Positions 27,201 to 33,902 of a stretch of 64,000 bases of DNA are shown piece by piece. This stretch comes from Synergistaceae bacterium. Its GTDB lineage: Bacteria; Synergistota; Synergistia; Synergistales; Aminobacteriaceae. Position 1 is the stretch's first letter, and each line of letters opens with the position of its first letter. The notes beneath the pieces are model-generated. The model did no database searches and was not told where the DNA came from. It saw only the letters and a list, made by a program, of their open reading frames with translations. The stretch spans positions 1-64,000 of the forward strand of contig JAFSUD010000024.1 in assembly GCA_017445405.1 (NCBI GenBank), given 5' to 3'. Made by a program: the position numbers and the translations under genes.

Positions 27201-28332
27201 AGGCACAGGTGCGAACGTCTCGGCGAAAGGCACTCTGACAGTCCCGGCACTGAAGGCTTTCGGCTTCAACCTCTCGAACGTGAACTTTCCGCTGTCGTAC
27301 TCTGGAAGTAACTTTGCTTCATCAGGAGGTACAGCAAAACTCTACAATGGAACTCTGAAGAATACATTGACCTTCAACGTCGCAAAGATGACCTTCACGG
27401 ACAACATAGACGCTTCCGGTGTCGACGTGAACGCACTGATTCAGGATGCTGCAGGAGGCCTTGACGGCAAGATTACGGGAACAGGCAAGCTCACCATGAA
27501 GATTAACGGCTCTGTGAAGGATAAGGTGAGTTACTCAGGCTCAGGCAATTTCTCGATGGGTGCAGGAGCAATTACGGGCTTCAAGTGGCTCGACCTGATC
27601 GCGAAAGTTCATAACACTAACGGCATCAGGTACGCTAACGTGAACGCACCTCTCGGACTGCAGACTGGCAGGCTGATTCTGAAATCCGGGAGCATAGCCA
27701 ACGCTCCGAAGAATGATCCGATGTACAGGTACGCGAAGATAACCAACAACGGCGCAATAGATTTTTCCGGTGATGACGTTACGCTGAACCTTCTGACTGA
27801 GAGCAGCATAAATTACCAGCTCATCAACGCGATTCAGGGAGGCAGCAAAGGCGGACTCGAGGCACTGTTCAAGGGCGGGACATCGAACCTGAAAGAAGGC
27901 CTGAAAGTGTTTCTGTCAGGAGGCATCACAGGAGCAGAGAAGGCAGCATCAACGGGAGACTTCAGAATCGTGAACCTGAAGATTTCCGGCAAAGCAGCCT
28001 CGCCGACGTTCTCGGGGCTTAAGATAGGGCCTTCAACAGTGAAGACGCAGACGAGTACCCAGAGTGCCGACAAGACTCAGAGCAGCAAGAGCCTGAAGGA
28101 TACGCTCATTGACAGGGCAGTTGATGCGGTAGCTCCTGGCCTGAAGAAGCAGACGACTACGACTCCGAAGGCGACGACTCCGTCAATAACCCCGAGTCAG
28201 AGTCAGCCCCAGCCTCAGAGTCAGCCTAAGACTCAGAATCAGAACAGGAACACGAGGCAGCAGATCGAGGACAAGGTGAAAGAAGAATTGCGCAAGGGAT
28301 TACAGAAAGGATTAGGAGGATTATTCAGATGA
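24226..28332 (+). CDS. AsmA/TamB-like giant envelope protein
   Basis: A 1368-residue protein with a basic cytoplasmic N-terminus (many Arg/Lys), one membrane helix (about residues 33-52) and a long repetitive beta-strand region. Recurrent motifs such as LSGTVKVSG, DLSGRVSAFSANISG and DMKDSLSGTADLTFSVSG resemble AsmA/TamB proteins. The C-terminus has a Gln/Pro/Thr-rich stretch and a charged helix. Such proteins are thought to bridge the envelope and carry phospholipids to the outer membrane, so this supports a diderm cell. A 135-bp internal duplication covers residues about 139-228. It overlaps the M50 protease gene by four bases. Confidence 0.88.
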   Translation: MDESNLNDVLFPKPKRSRGRIRSRRRRGRGVMKLLLGLVMMLIVLGVIFSVADIGGNIILGYAQQYLSENMGLTLTAESITGNPVKGYRLNNFELSDQSGQKLFSAGYLSGRVNFPALFTGNIRLAEISLGGMSMDVDSLIATLQNLRLPEASAQSSSLTASPAYAGSENAPHIPPSISMGVNALIATLQNLSLPESSTQSSSFTLTASPAYADSENNMPDIPLDRFSLRESVFSSEYGVITVNEIGADLKAFDIDIDGRINDVPVKGIIDMGESAGLTAINRSDIALGKGRVLATGGYVNDALDLHVSLEDLDLQEMTGLYPALLSSGDFGGSANINLDITGDPGSLRVFGTIDFKGSKIYGFPVERVSTNVNYSDYRAAFSNIQANVFNVPVQGEIAAALRPNEKLSVMVKLDGTEASLDGLDSILGVPELKDLSGRVSAFSANISGHIDELSGLVNLTAPRIAYTGRALTNIRAQMKLTKSDKANVDGKFQFEGAQGYIQGSVASFLTSPKLDVTAKIVDLDVKKVQDMIPDASDYKLAGKITAAVNVKGSVNDPTVTGSLDSPEFSGWDQTITKPSINFTFAKRTLTLSKTEGTLNGMPINLSGTVGPLPSDNPSLNLSATISMTPAALKAYVPDIDQYALKGAVNAGLKVTGSVSKPSVNLVASSPNLQAMNMLTAKDIELTTALTGDLASLSRISVNASAKSITASGVTFSGLNAKIDKNGDKIILGGLNAKSGTGTITGAGTADITGKTPLDFSFRFTNLALAPLAAASGADLKGNLSGTLKVSGTNTNPAIALNANVPSLSAQGFTFTNILADISGNMENIRLNKLRGEVEGAEVSASGNVQVSPALKLDVAVKGEGIKLERLLPDMKDSLSGTADLTFSVSGTGDKITGKGVLTSSAIRAYGVRVTNITLPLTYSGNTFASAGGSAKFYGGSLRNSLTLNIDSMKYTDNFEASGADLAGLVKDAAPDMKDSVSGKSSLKLSVTGTGANVSAKGTLTVPALKAFGFNLSNVNFPLSYSGSNFASSGGTAKLYNGTLKNTLTFNVAKMTFTDNIDASGVDVNALIQDAAGGLDGKITGTGKLTMKINGSVKDKVSYSGSGNFSMGAGAITGFKWLDLIAKVHNTNGIRYANVNAPLGLQTGRLILKSGSIANAPKNDPMYRYAKITNNGAIDFSGDDVTLNLLTESSINYQLINAIQGGSKGGLEALFKGGTSNLKEGLKVFLSGGITGAEKAASTGDFRIVNLKISGKAASPTFSGLKIGPSTVKTQTSTQSADKTQSSKSLKDTLIDRAVDAVAPGLKKQTTTTPKATTPSITPSQSQPQPQSQPKTQNQNRNTRQQIEDKVKEELRKGLQKGLGGLFR
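24641..24893 (+). repeat. 135-bp in-frame tandem duplication in the AsmA-like gene
   Basis: SLIATLQNLRLPEASAQSSS plus TASPAYAGSEN is followed 45 residues later by ALIATLQNLSLPESSTQSSS plus TASPAYADSEN. The DNA units begin at 24641 and 24776. The repeated segment is a flexible Ser/Ala-rich linker after the first beta domain. Confidence 0.85.
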
Positions 28333-28943
28333 GATTACTTCATGACCCTGTGAGGTTATTGCTGACTATTCCGGCGTTAGTGTGGGCACTGTCATTTCAT
28401 GAGTTCTGTCATGGCTTTGCGGCAAAGATGGTTGGAGACCCGACGGCTGAACGTTACGGCAGGCTGTCCCTGAATCCGTTCGCACATTTTGACCTCGTGG
28501 GAACGTTGATGCTTCTGCTTGTTGGCTTCGGGTGGGCTAAACCTGTGCCGATTAACACGCGCTACTTCAAGCATCCAAAACGTGATTTAGTGATTGTGTC
28601 ATTGGCCGGAGTAGCAGGAAATATCTTAACGGCAGTGCTGACGGTGTTATTCTTCAGGTTCTTCGGAGCGAGGTGGTATGCATTGACGGGACGGAGCGGG
28701 ATAATTTTTCTGTTCCAGATGGTGAATATCAACATGGGGCTTGCTGCCTTCAACCTGATACCTATTCCTCCGCTGGATGGATCGAGAGTGCTTGAGGCGT
28801 TCCTGCCCTATAAGTACATGCATTATTACTGGTGGCTTGAGCGTTACGGAATGATAGTTATTCTCGTGCTCCTGCTCACCGGAATAATCAACGTATTCTT
28901 TGACCCGATAATAAGCCTCTTGTGGAACTTGCTGCCCTATTAG
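28329..28943 (+). CDS. M50 family (site-2-protease-like) membrane metalloprotease
   Basis: A 204-residue polytopic membrane protein of the short YwhC/rhomboid-sized M50 group. The zinc motif HEFCH is at residues 24-28, and the second metal ligand is in NLIPIPPLDGSRVL. GDPTAERYGRLSLNPFAHFD is typical. It probably cleaves membrane-embedded substrates; none is identifiable. It overlaps the AsmA-like gene (ATGA), so it is co-translated. Confidence 0.93.
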   Translation: MRLLHDPVRLLLTIPALVWALSFHEFCHGFAAKMVGDPTAERYGRLSLNPFAHFDLVGTLMLLLVGFGWAKPVPINTRYFKHPKRDLVIVSLAGVAGNILTAVLTVLFFRFFGARWYALTGRSGIIFLFQMVNINMGLAAFNLIPIPPLDGSRVLEAFLPYKYMHYYWWLERYGMIVILVLLLTGIINVFFDPIISLLWNLLPY

Positions 28944-28951
28944 AGAAACAT

Positions 28952-28980
28952 GCACCCCTTGTGAATTAAGCAGGGGGTGT
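28952..28980 (+). terminator. hairpin after the M50 protease gene
   Basis: GCACCCCTTG pairs with CAGGGGGTGT across a nine-base loop. The following AATTATTT is only moderately T-rich, so termination may be partial. Confidence 0.55.
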
Positions 28981-28986
28981 AATTAT

Positions 28987-29015
28987 TTGACACATACCCG
29001 CAAAATCAGTAATAT
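28987..29015 (+). promoter_or_regulatory. strong sigma70-type promoter before the ATP-grasp operon
   Basis: A perfect TTGACA at 28987-28992, a 17-base spacer and TAATAT at 29010-29015. Downstream come an AAAGGAGGG ribosome site, the tiny ORF at 29052 and the ATP-grasp gene. Confidence 0.65.
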
Positions 29016-29051
29016 ACACACTATACAAATCACAAAGGAGGGCGCAAAATT

Positions 29052-29162
29052 TTGACTCGGGACTCAGGACTCAGGACTCAGGCGAACTATGCACTAACGA
29101 CACTTCATCACGCTGACCAGCAATCATTTTCCCGCTTCACCATCACTCTGGAGGCTGCATAA
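29052..29162 (+). CDS. 36-residue ORF coupled to the ATP-grasp gene
   Basis: A TTG start is preceded at nine bases by AAAGGAGGG, one of the best ribosome sites in the window. The 36-codon frame stops in TAATG, where the A is shared with the ATG of the next gene. The peptide (starting MTRDSGLRTQANYALTTLHH) has no recognised domain. Its first third is encoded by a heptamer repeat. It could be a leader peptide that regulates or couples translation of the ATP-grasp protein. No homologues are known to me. Confidence 0.5.
   Translation: MTRDSGLRTQANYALTTLHHADQQSFSRFTITLEAA
29060..29080 (+). repeat. three tandem GGACTCA heptamers
   Basis: Three perfect seven-base units, with degenerate half-units on both sides, lie within the 36-codon ORF. 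Seven-base units change the reading frame when copy number changes, so slippage here would switch the small ORF off and alter coupling to the next gene. Confidence 0.75.
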
Positions 29163-30313
29163 TGGGCAGACTCGGAGACATCAAGCGTTCCCTGAAACGC
29201 ATAATGAACGACAGCATGGACAGTATCAGCATAGCGGCATCACGTTACGCCGAGACTAGGAAGTTCAAGGACTCCCGCAGAGTAGCAATCTTCAGCAAAG
29301 TACACCTCACTCCAGAACAGCAGAAGCAGATAGACGACTTCTACGTCAAGAATTACGGAGCGAAGATACCTCACACATGGCACAGGCACTTCACGGCCTT
29401 CACAGGAAATTTTGACTACAGGTATTTTCCTGAGCTGCTCTACATTCCGGAGTTCGAGTACTTCATGAACAGCGGAGCAAACTACACTTCTGCTTTATCC
29501 GACAAAAACGTTCTGCCCATGATTGCCCGGACTGCGGGAGTAAAGACTCCGAGAGTTATATTCTCGCGCACCTGCGGAGTCTTCAGGAATCCTGACTACA
29601 GGTTCATCACCGAACAGGAGGCTGTGAACTTGCTGACTCATTCCGGAGAGGTTTTCGCGAAACCTTCTGTGAACGGCAACAGCGGACTCGGCTGTGAAGT
29701 TGTCAACACTGACTCGCCCGACGAGGCTCGCAGACTCTTCTCGAGACTCGGCTCGGACTTCGTGGTTCAGGAACGCCTGAAGTGTCATTCGGACTTGGCC
29801 GCGATATATCCCAACAGCGTAAACACATTCCGTGTGATCAGCTACATCTGGCATGACGAGGTGAAAATCTGCCCTGTGATTCTGAGGATAGGTCAGGGAG
29901 GAAAATTTCTCGACAACGCGCACGCAGGAGGAATGTTTATCGCTGTTGATGATGACGGCACATTGCACAAGACAGCCTTCACGGAGTTCAACACACAGTT
30001 CACGAAGCATCCTGATACCGGACTTGCGTTTGACGGCTGGAAGATTCATGATTTCCCGAAAGTCCTGAAGGCAGCGAGAATAATGCACGAGGCTGTTCCG
30101 CAGGTCGGGGTAGTGAACTGGGACTTTACGCTCGGCGAGGACGGAGAGGCTGTGCTTATTGAGGGCAATATGAGGTACGGGGGAATATGGATATTCCAGA
30201 TGGCTCACGGCAAGGCAGTATTCGGTGATAACACTGCAGAAATATTACAGTGGACCCTGAAAATGAAGAGCCTGAAGAAAAGCGGACGTTCAGCACACAG
30301 ATTTGGCAGTTAA
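29162..30313 (+). CDS. sugar-transfer-associated ATP-grasp protein
   Basis: A 383-residue ATP-grasp fold protein. The nucleotide-binding region contains LTHSGEVFAKPSVNGNSGLG and VVQERLKCHSDLAAIYPNSVNTFRV. Catalytic-domain motifs GKFLDNAHAGGMFIAV, VNWDFTLGEDGEAVLIEGN and GGIWIFQMAHGKAVFG follow. Proteins of this type are frequent in polysaccharide clusters and ligate amino acids or other carboxylates to sugars. Both GGAGG at seven bases and the TAATG overlap with the tiny upstream ORF set its start. Substrate unknown. Confidence 0.85.
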   Translation: MGRLGDIKRSLKRIMNDSMDSISIAASRYAETRKFKDSRRVAIFSKVHLTPEQQKQIDDFYVKNYGAKIPHTWHRHFTAFTGNFDYRYFPELLYIPEFEYFMNSGANYTSALSDKNVLPMIARTAGVKTPRVIFSRTCGVFRNPDYRFITEQEAVNLLTHSGEVFAKPSVNGNSGLGCEVVNTDSPDEARRLFSRLGSDFVVQERLKCHSDLAAIYPNSVNTFRVISYIWHDEVKICPVILRIGQGGKFLDNAHAGGMFIAVDDDGTLHKTAFTEFNTQFTKHPDTGLAFDGWKIHDFPKVLKAARIMHEAVPQVGVVNWDFTLGEDGEAVLIEGNMRYGGIWIFQMAHGKAVFGDNTAEILQWTLKMKSLKKSGRSAHRFGS

Positions 30314-30318
30314 TAACG

Positions 30319-30348
30319 TTCACACATGCTTGATGATGGTGTTATCAT
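30319..30348 (+). promoter_or_regulatory. sigma70-type promoter for argG
   Basis: TTCACA at 30319-30324 and TATCAT at 30343-30348 with an 18-base spacer, 34 bases before the argG start. Confidence 0.5.
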
Positions 30349-30381
30349 AGCAAGCAAACAGTGAAAGAAGGAATGCCATTA

Positions 30382-31614
30382 ATGACAGAGAAGAAAGGCA
30401 AGGCAGTATTAGCCTACAGCGGAGGACTTGATACATCGGTGGCCGTAATGTGGCTCACAGAACAGGGCTATGATGTAATCACGATGACTGCGGACGTAGG
30501 GCAGAAGGACGTAGATTTGCAGGCAGCGAAGGCCAAAGCACTTAACAGCGGAGCAGTGAAGGCATATATCTTTGACCTGAAGAAGACGTTCACAGAAAAC
30601 TATGTGTATCCTGCACTGAAGGCAAACGCAATGTATCAGGGAACGTATCCTTTGGTGTCTGCACTGTCGCGTCCGTTAATCGCCAAGACTCTTGTGGACA
30701 TTGCCAACAAAGAGGGAGCAATAGCAGTAGCGCACGGCTGCACAGGCAAAGGCCAGGATCAAGTGAGAATCGAGGTCTGCGCAACGGCTCTCAATCCGCG
30801 CATTAAGGTGCTTGCTCCAGTGAGGGACTGGCACTTCACGCGCGAGGCTGAAATTGAGTACGCGGACAAACACGGAATCCCTGTGCGGGCTACAGCAGCA
30901 TCACCCTACAGCACAGATGATAATCTCTGGGGACGCTCGATCGAGTGCGGACTCCTCGAAGACCCGTGGAATGAACCTCCTGAAGATGCTTACGAGATGA
31001 CAGCTAACCCCCTTGAAGGCCCTGACGCTCCCGAATACATAGAGATTTCGTTTGAGGGAGGAATCCCTGTTGCGCTTAACGGCGAGAGGATGCACGGAGT
31101 AGAACTGATTCAGAAGCTCAACAAGATAGCAGGCCGTCATGGCATAGGACGTATTGACATGGTGGAAGACAGATTAGTGGGCTTCAAGTCGCGCGAGTGC
31201 TACGAGTGCCCGGGATCTGTTACGTTATTGACGGCTCACCGAGCAATGGAGACTCTGACTCTCGACAAGCAGGTGCTCAGGACGAAACGCGAGCTCGAGA
31301 CGAGATTTGCCGAGCTGACCTACGAGGGCTATTGGTTCTCTCCGTTACGCGACGCAATCAACGCATTCATCAACGACACACAGCGTTACGTTAGCGGGAC
31401 AGTGAAGATGAGGCTCTTCAAGGGCAGTGCAGCAGTCAGAGGCCTGAAGGCGGCCAAGAGCATTTACCGGCACGACTTGGCGACGTACTCGGAGGGCGAT
31501 ACGTTCGACCATTCTGCGGCAGTGGGCTTCATCAACATCTGGGGAATGCCTGTGAGGACGTGGACATCAACTTGGCCTAGACAGGACGAGGCGGAGATAC
31601 CGATAGAAGCGTAG
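30382..31614 (+). CDS. argG: argininosuccinate synthase
   Basis: Joins citrulline and aspartate with ATP in arginine synthesis. About 410 residues. The PP-loop is AYSGGLDTSV near the N-terminus, followed by GCTGKGQDQVRIE, SPYSTDDNLWGRSIECG and GRHGIGRIDMVEDRLVGFKSRE, all diagnostic. I start it at the ATG at 30382 (AGAAGGA nine bases before) and not at the upstream in-frame GTG at 30361. It stands alone, with no argH next to it. Confidence 0.95.
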   Translation: MTEKKGKAVLAYSGGLDTSVAVMWLTEQGYDVITMTADVGQKDVDLQAAKAKALNSGAVKAYIFDLKKTFTENYVYPALKANAMYQGTYPLVSALSRPLIAKTLVDIANKEGAIAVAHGCTGKGQDQVRIEVCATALNPRIKVLAPVRDWHFTREAEIEYADKHGIPVRATAASPYSTDDNLWGRSIECGLLEDPWNEPPEDAYEMTANPLEGPDAPEYIEISFEGGIPVALNGERMHGVELIQKLNKIAGRHGIGRIDMVEDRLVGFKSRECYECPGSVTLLTAHRAMETLTLDKQVLRTKRELETRFAELTYEGYWFSPLRDAINAFINDTQRYVSGTVKMRLFKGSAAVRGLKAAKSIYRHDLATYSEGDTFDHSAAVGFINIWGMPVRTWTSTWPRQDEAEIPIEA

Positions 31615-31623
31615 TAAACAGGG

Positions 31624-31651
31624 GAGCAGTTCTTGAGCTGAGGAGCTGCTC
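31624..31651 (+). terminator. hairpin after argG
   Basis: GAGCAGTTC and GAGCTGCTC form a nine-base stem (one G-T pair), followed by a weak A/T tract (TCAAAATTTATG). Probable but not a classic terminator. Confidence 0.5.
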
Positions 31652-31721
31652 TCAAAATTTATGTTATAATCAAGCAAAATTCAGCTTTTCCCAATAGCAT
31701 TACCATATATGGCTGCCTATT

Positions 31722-31986
31722 ATGGATAAGATTTCTGTACTAATTTCATATTTCAATGAGGCCTCTGTAATCAGAAAGGTAGTATGCGATTTCAAGCAAG
31801 CCATACCTGACGCAAATATCTACGTCTATGATAACAACTCAACTGACGGCACTAGTACGCAGAATGTTTCAAGAAATAGATGCACAATGCTATATTCTTG
31901 TTGACGGCGACGATACTTATCCTGCAGAAGACAGCACGCAAATGGCATCTTATGTCCTGAATGAATGCGGTAACATGCTAACAGGA
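31722..31986 (+). pseudogene. truncated GT2 glycosyltransferase
   Basis: The first 45 codons encode the start of a family-2 glycosyltransferase (KISVLISYFNEASVIRKVV, IYVYDNNSTDGTS). At about 31855 the frame shifts and resumes as LVRRMFQEIDAQCYILVDGDDTYPAE. Comparison with the usual order of family motifs indicates that about 20 codons are deleted between NNSTDGT and VRRMF, causing the shift. Homology ends near 31986. No ribosome site is visible. This relic and the repeat after it fill the gene-free stretch 31615-32032. Confidence 0.85.
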
Positions 31987-32028
31987 CAGGAGGCCTCTTA
32001 TTCAAAACAGGAGGCCTCTTATTCAAAA
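31987..32028. repeat. two perfect 21-bp tandem units
   Basis: Two identical copies of a 21-base unit (beginning CAGGAGGCCTCTTATTC) lie between the glycosyltransferase fragment and the flavodoxin stop. A slippage product at the edge of a deletion is likely. Confidence 0.9.
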
Positions 32029-32032
32029 CTCT

Positions 32033-32452
32033 TTACACTAACTTCGCTCCGAACTCCCTGCATTCAGCCAGCGCATCATCATCAGGTTCAAGGTGTGCTT
32101 TCACAGTCGCAATTACCTCTGCTCCTGCGTCCTTGCACCTCTGCTCCCATGTCCTCAGCCACTCGCCGTCGCCCCAGTCATACGAACCGAAAACTGCTAC
32201 TTTCTTCCCGGAAATCTTGCCCTCTGCTTCGCTGAAGAACGGCTCCATCTCCGCCTCCTCGAGAACTTCCGCTCCCATTGCCGGAGACCCGAACGCCACA
32301 ACGTCATACCCCGCAAGCTCGCCAACACTCGCCTCGCCCACTGTCTTCAGGGTAACGTCTGCTCCTGCACCTTTCGCTGCGTCTGCTATTGCGTTCGCCA
32401 TTTTCTCGGTGTTGCCTGTCGTCGACACATACACTACTAATACTTTCGCCAT
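32033..32452 (-). CDS. flavodoxin
   Basis: A 139-residue FMN electron carrier. The phosphate-binding loop is STTGNTEKMA (about residues 10-19), and the flavin-flanking loops are GSPAMGAEVLEEAEMEPF and GSYDWGDGEW. Short-chain type. It would replace ferredoxin under iron limitation. GGAGG precedes the ATG. It is followed on the same strand by the DUF3793-type gene upstream, a pairing also seen in Clostridia. Confidence 0.95.
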   Translation of the reverse strand: MAKVLVVYVSTTGNTEKMANAIADAAKGAGADVTLKTVGEASVGELAGYDVVAFGSPAMGAEVLEEAEMEPFFSEAEGKISGKKVAVFGSYDWGDGEWLRTWEQRCKDAGAEVIATVKAHLEPDDDALAECREFGAKLV

Positions 32453-32544
32453 AATACTGCCTCCATAATCTATTACTCACCCGTCAGAATTAACCGGGCT
32501 GCTTCACACTCCGCATGTCTGTACTGCCGGAATTTCTTCACTGC

Positions 32545-33066
32545 CTATTTCTCGCAGCCGTACACTTTCCAGTAACACGGACAAGATAACTTCTTGGCCT
32601 CTCTGTTCTCAATGAACCCCCTCACGTCTTCAGGCGGGTAATCAAGGAACAGCCCTATCTCGTGAGGAAAGCCCGCACAGAATTTCCCTCTCAGACACTC
32701 AAGGCACGCATCAACATCATGCAGCGGGTAGCCGTATTCCTTCAGGATAGAGCATGCCTCATCACAGCACAGCGCGCGGGAGAGAAGCTCTTTCCTGTAA
32801 ATCAGGACTAATGCGTTCATGCCTTCAGAGTTCAGCAGAAGCCATTGCACATTTAGGGGAGCTAACCATTCATCAGCATGTTCAAGCCACAGAGAGCGCA
32901 TATCTTCATCACAGCCTCTTCTGAAGTTGAGGAGAGTTGCTGCCTTTATGCCCTTGATAGTTGGTGCACCGAAACATAGCAACATGTTCCTCACAAAATC
33001 TTCAGAGCTTAAAGTTTTTGTGCGCTGCATGAAATTCTTGATTATGCTTGAATGATTATGCCTCAT
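32545..33066 (-). CDS. DUF3793-like protein, flavodoxin neighbour
   Basis: A 173-residue cytosolic protein of the DUF3793 type (LCFGAPTIKGIKAATLLNF; YRKELLSRALC; ILKEYGYP; CLRGKFCAGFPHEIGLFLDYPPEDVRGFI; ending in a Cys-rich PCYWKVYGCEK). The family is often encoded next to flavodoxin and iron-related genes in anaerobes, and its function is not established. Several conserved Cys and a His could bind metal. No ribosome site is obvious before the ATG. Confidence 0.8.
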   Translation of the reverse strand: MRHNHSSIIKNFMQRTKTLSSEDFVRNMLLCFGAPTIKGIKAATLLNFRRGCDEDMRSLWLEHADEWLAPLNVQWLLLNSEGMNALVLIYRKELLSRALCCDEACSILKEYGYPLHDVDACLECLRGKFCAGFPHEIGLFLDYPPEDVRGFIENREAKKLSCPCYWKVYGCEK

Positions 33067-33152
33067 GATAATTTTCTGCCGTATTCATAAATTTGTTTGA
33101 TGCATAAAAATTTATAACACATGAGAATATTTGTCAAGCTGATCTATTGCAC

Positions 33153-33182
33153 TGGATAGAGCAATATATGCGCTGTTATCAT
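33153..33182 (+). promoter_or_regulatory. promoter A of a three-member motif family
   Basis: TGGATA at 33153-33158, 18-base spacer, TATCAT at 33177-33182. The -35 box is preceded by TTGCAC, and the sequence after -10 is ATTGGCAGCACAAATCC. Promoter B at 33.80 kb shares GCACTGGATAGA, TGTTATCATT and CACAAATCC. It drives the small membrane protein at 33217. Confidence 0.65.
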
Positions 33183-33216
33183 TGGCAGCACAAATCCATT
33201 AAAGAAGGTGTGAAGA

Positions 33217-33396
33217 ATGAGTATGCTTCTGGTCTGCGCTGTGATAGTTCTGGTTCTCGGCGGAGCTGCGTTTGCTGCGGGGCATTTCTGGAGATGCCGT
33301 TTCTGCGGACGCGGAGTCAATGCTGATAACTGCCCTGCGGCTGGCAAGTGCGACAAAAGCCCTTGGGGGACTCATGAATGGCAGATGATGCGTTAA
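33217..33396 (+). CDS. 59-residue membrane protein with a zinc-ribbon-like tail
   Basis: A short ORF with a hydrophobic helix (LLVCAVIVLVLGGAAFAAG) followed by a Cys-rich hydrophilic part CRFCGRGVNADNCPAAGKC. That spacing (CxxC then Cx5C) could bind zinc. It ends THEWQMMR. An AAGAAGG site lies nine bases before the ATG and promoter A lies 35 bases upstream. Not recognised as a named family. The next gene starts 16 bases after its stop, so the two probably form an operon. Confidence 0.7.
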   Translation: MSMLLVCAVIVLVLGGAAFAAGHFWRCRFCGRGVNADNCPAAGKCDKSPWGTHEWQMMR

Positions 33397-33412
33397 TGGA
33401 GGTGCTGATTCT

Positions 33413-33700
33413 TTGGATGGCTTCATAGCTTACAGCATGTGTGCAGGACTGGCAGGTTTAGTAATGATGCTGCTCTTCGATTCGGATTTGGGAGCACTTC
33501 TTGTGTTGGGTATTCCGCTGGCGTTGGTGCTGTTCTTGATTAAGGGCATCAAGAAAGGTTTTGACTTCGCAGGTGATGTGTTCGCAAAAGTAGGCCGTTT
33601 CCTCAGCGTGATATATCAAGGTATTGCCAGTGTCTGCAAATTTATCTGGGGACTGATTGATTATGTCCTGTATCTCATAAGCAGGAAAGGCAGCCGGTAA
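33413..33700 (+). CDS. 95-residue hypothetical membrane protein
   Basis: A TTG start with GGAGGT nine bases upstream. The product has two hydrophobic segments near the N-terminus (CAGLAGLVMMLLF, GALLVLGIPLALVLFLI), an amphipathic middle and a third hydrophobic stretch (SVCKFIWGLIDYVLYLI) before a basic tail. No family recognised. Co-transcribed with the zinc-ribbon membrane protein under promoter A. Confidence 0.7.
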   Translation: MDGFIAYSMCAGLAGLVMMLLFDSDLGALLVLGIPLALVLFLIKGIKKGFDFAGDVFAKVGRFLSVIYQGIASVCKFIWGLIDYVLYLISRKGSR

Positions 33701-33803
33701 AATATTAAGCTGTTTCCTCAATAGGCAGCCCGGCATTCAGCAGCATTAGGTCATATTTAACCTAAATGCTGTCTGTTTTATTGCGTCTGAAAATCTGATG
33801 CAC

Positions 33804-33832
33804 TGGATAGATTTTGTTATGCCTGTTATCAT
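33804..33832 (+). promoter_or_regulatory. promoter B of the motif family
   Basis: TGGATA at 33804-33809, 17-base spacer, TATCAT at 33827-33832, embedded in the same context as promoter A (GATGCACTGGATAGA and CACAAATCC). Transcription should start near 33839. The in-frame ATG at 33798 therefore cannot be the start codon of the gene that follows. Confidence 0.65.
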
Positions 33833-33902
33833 TCACAAATCCATACCGCTTTACATCAAGGAGGGAATCATCACGCCGTCATTCAGGCTCTCTCATGACA
33901 CA

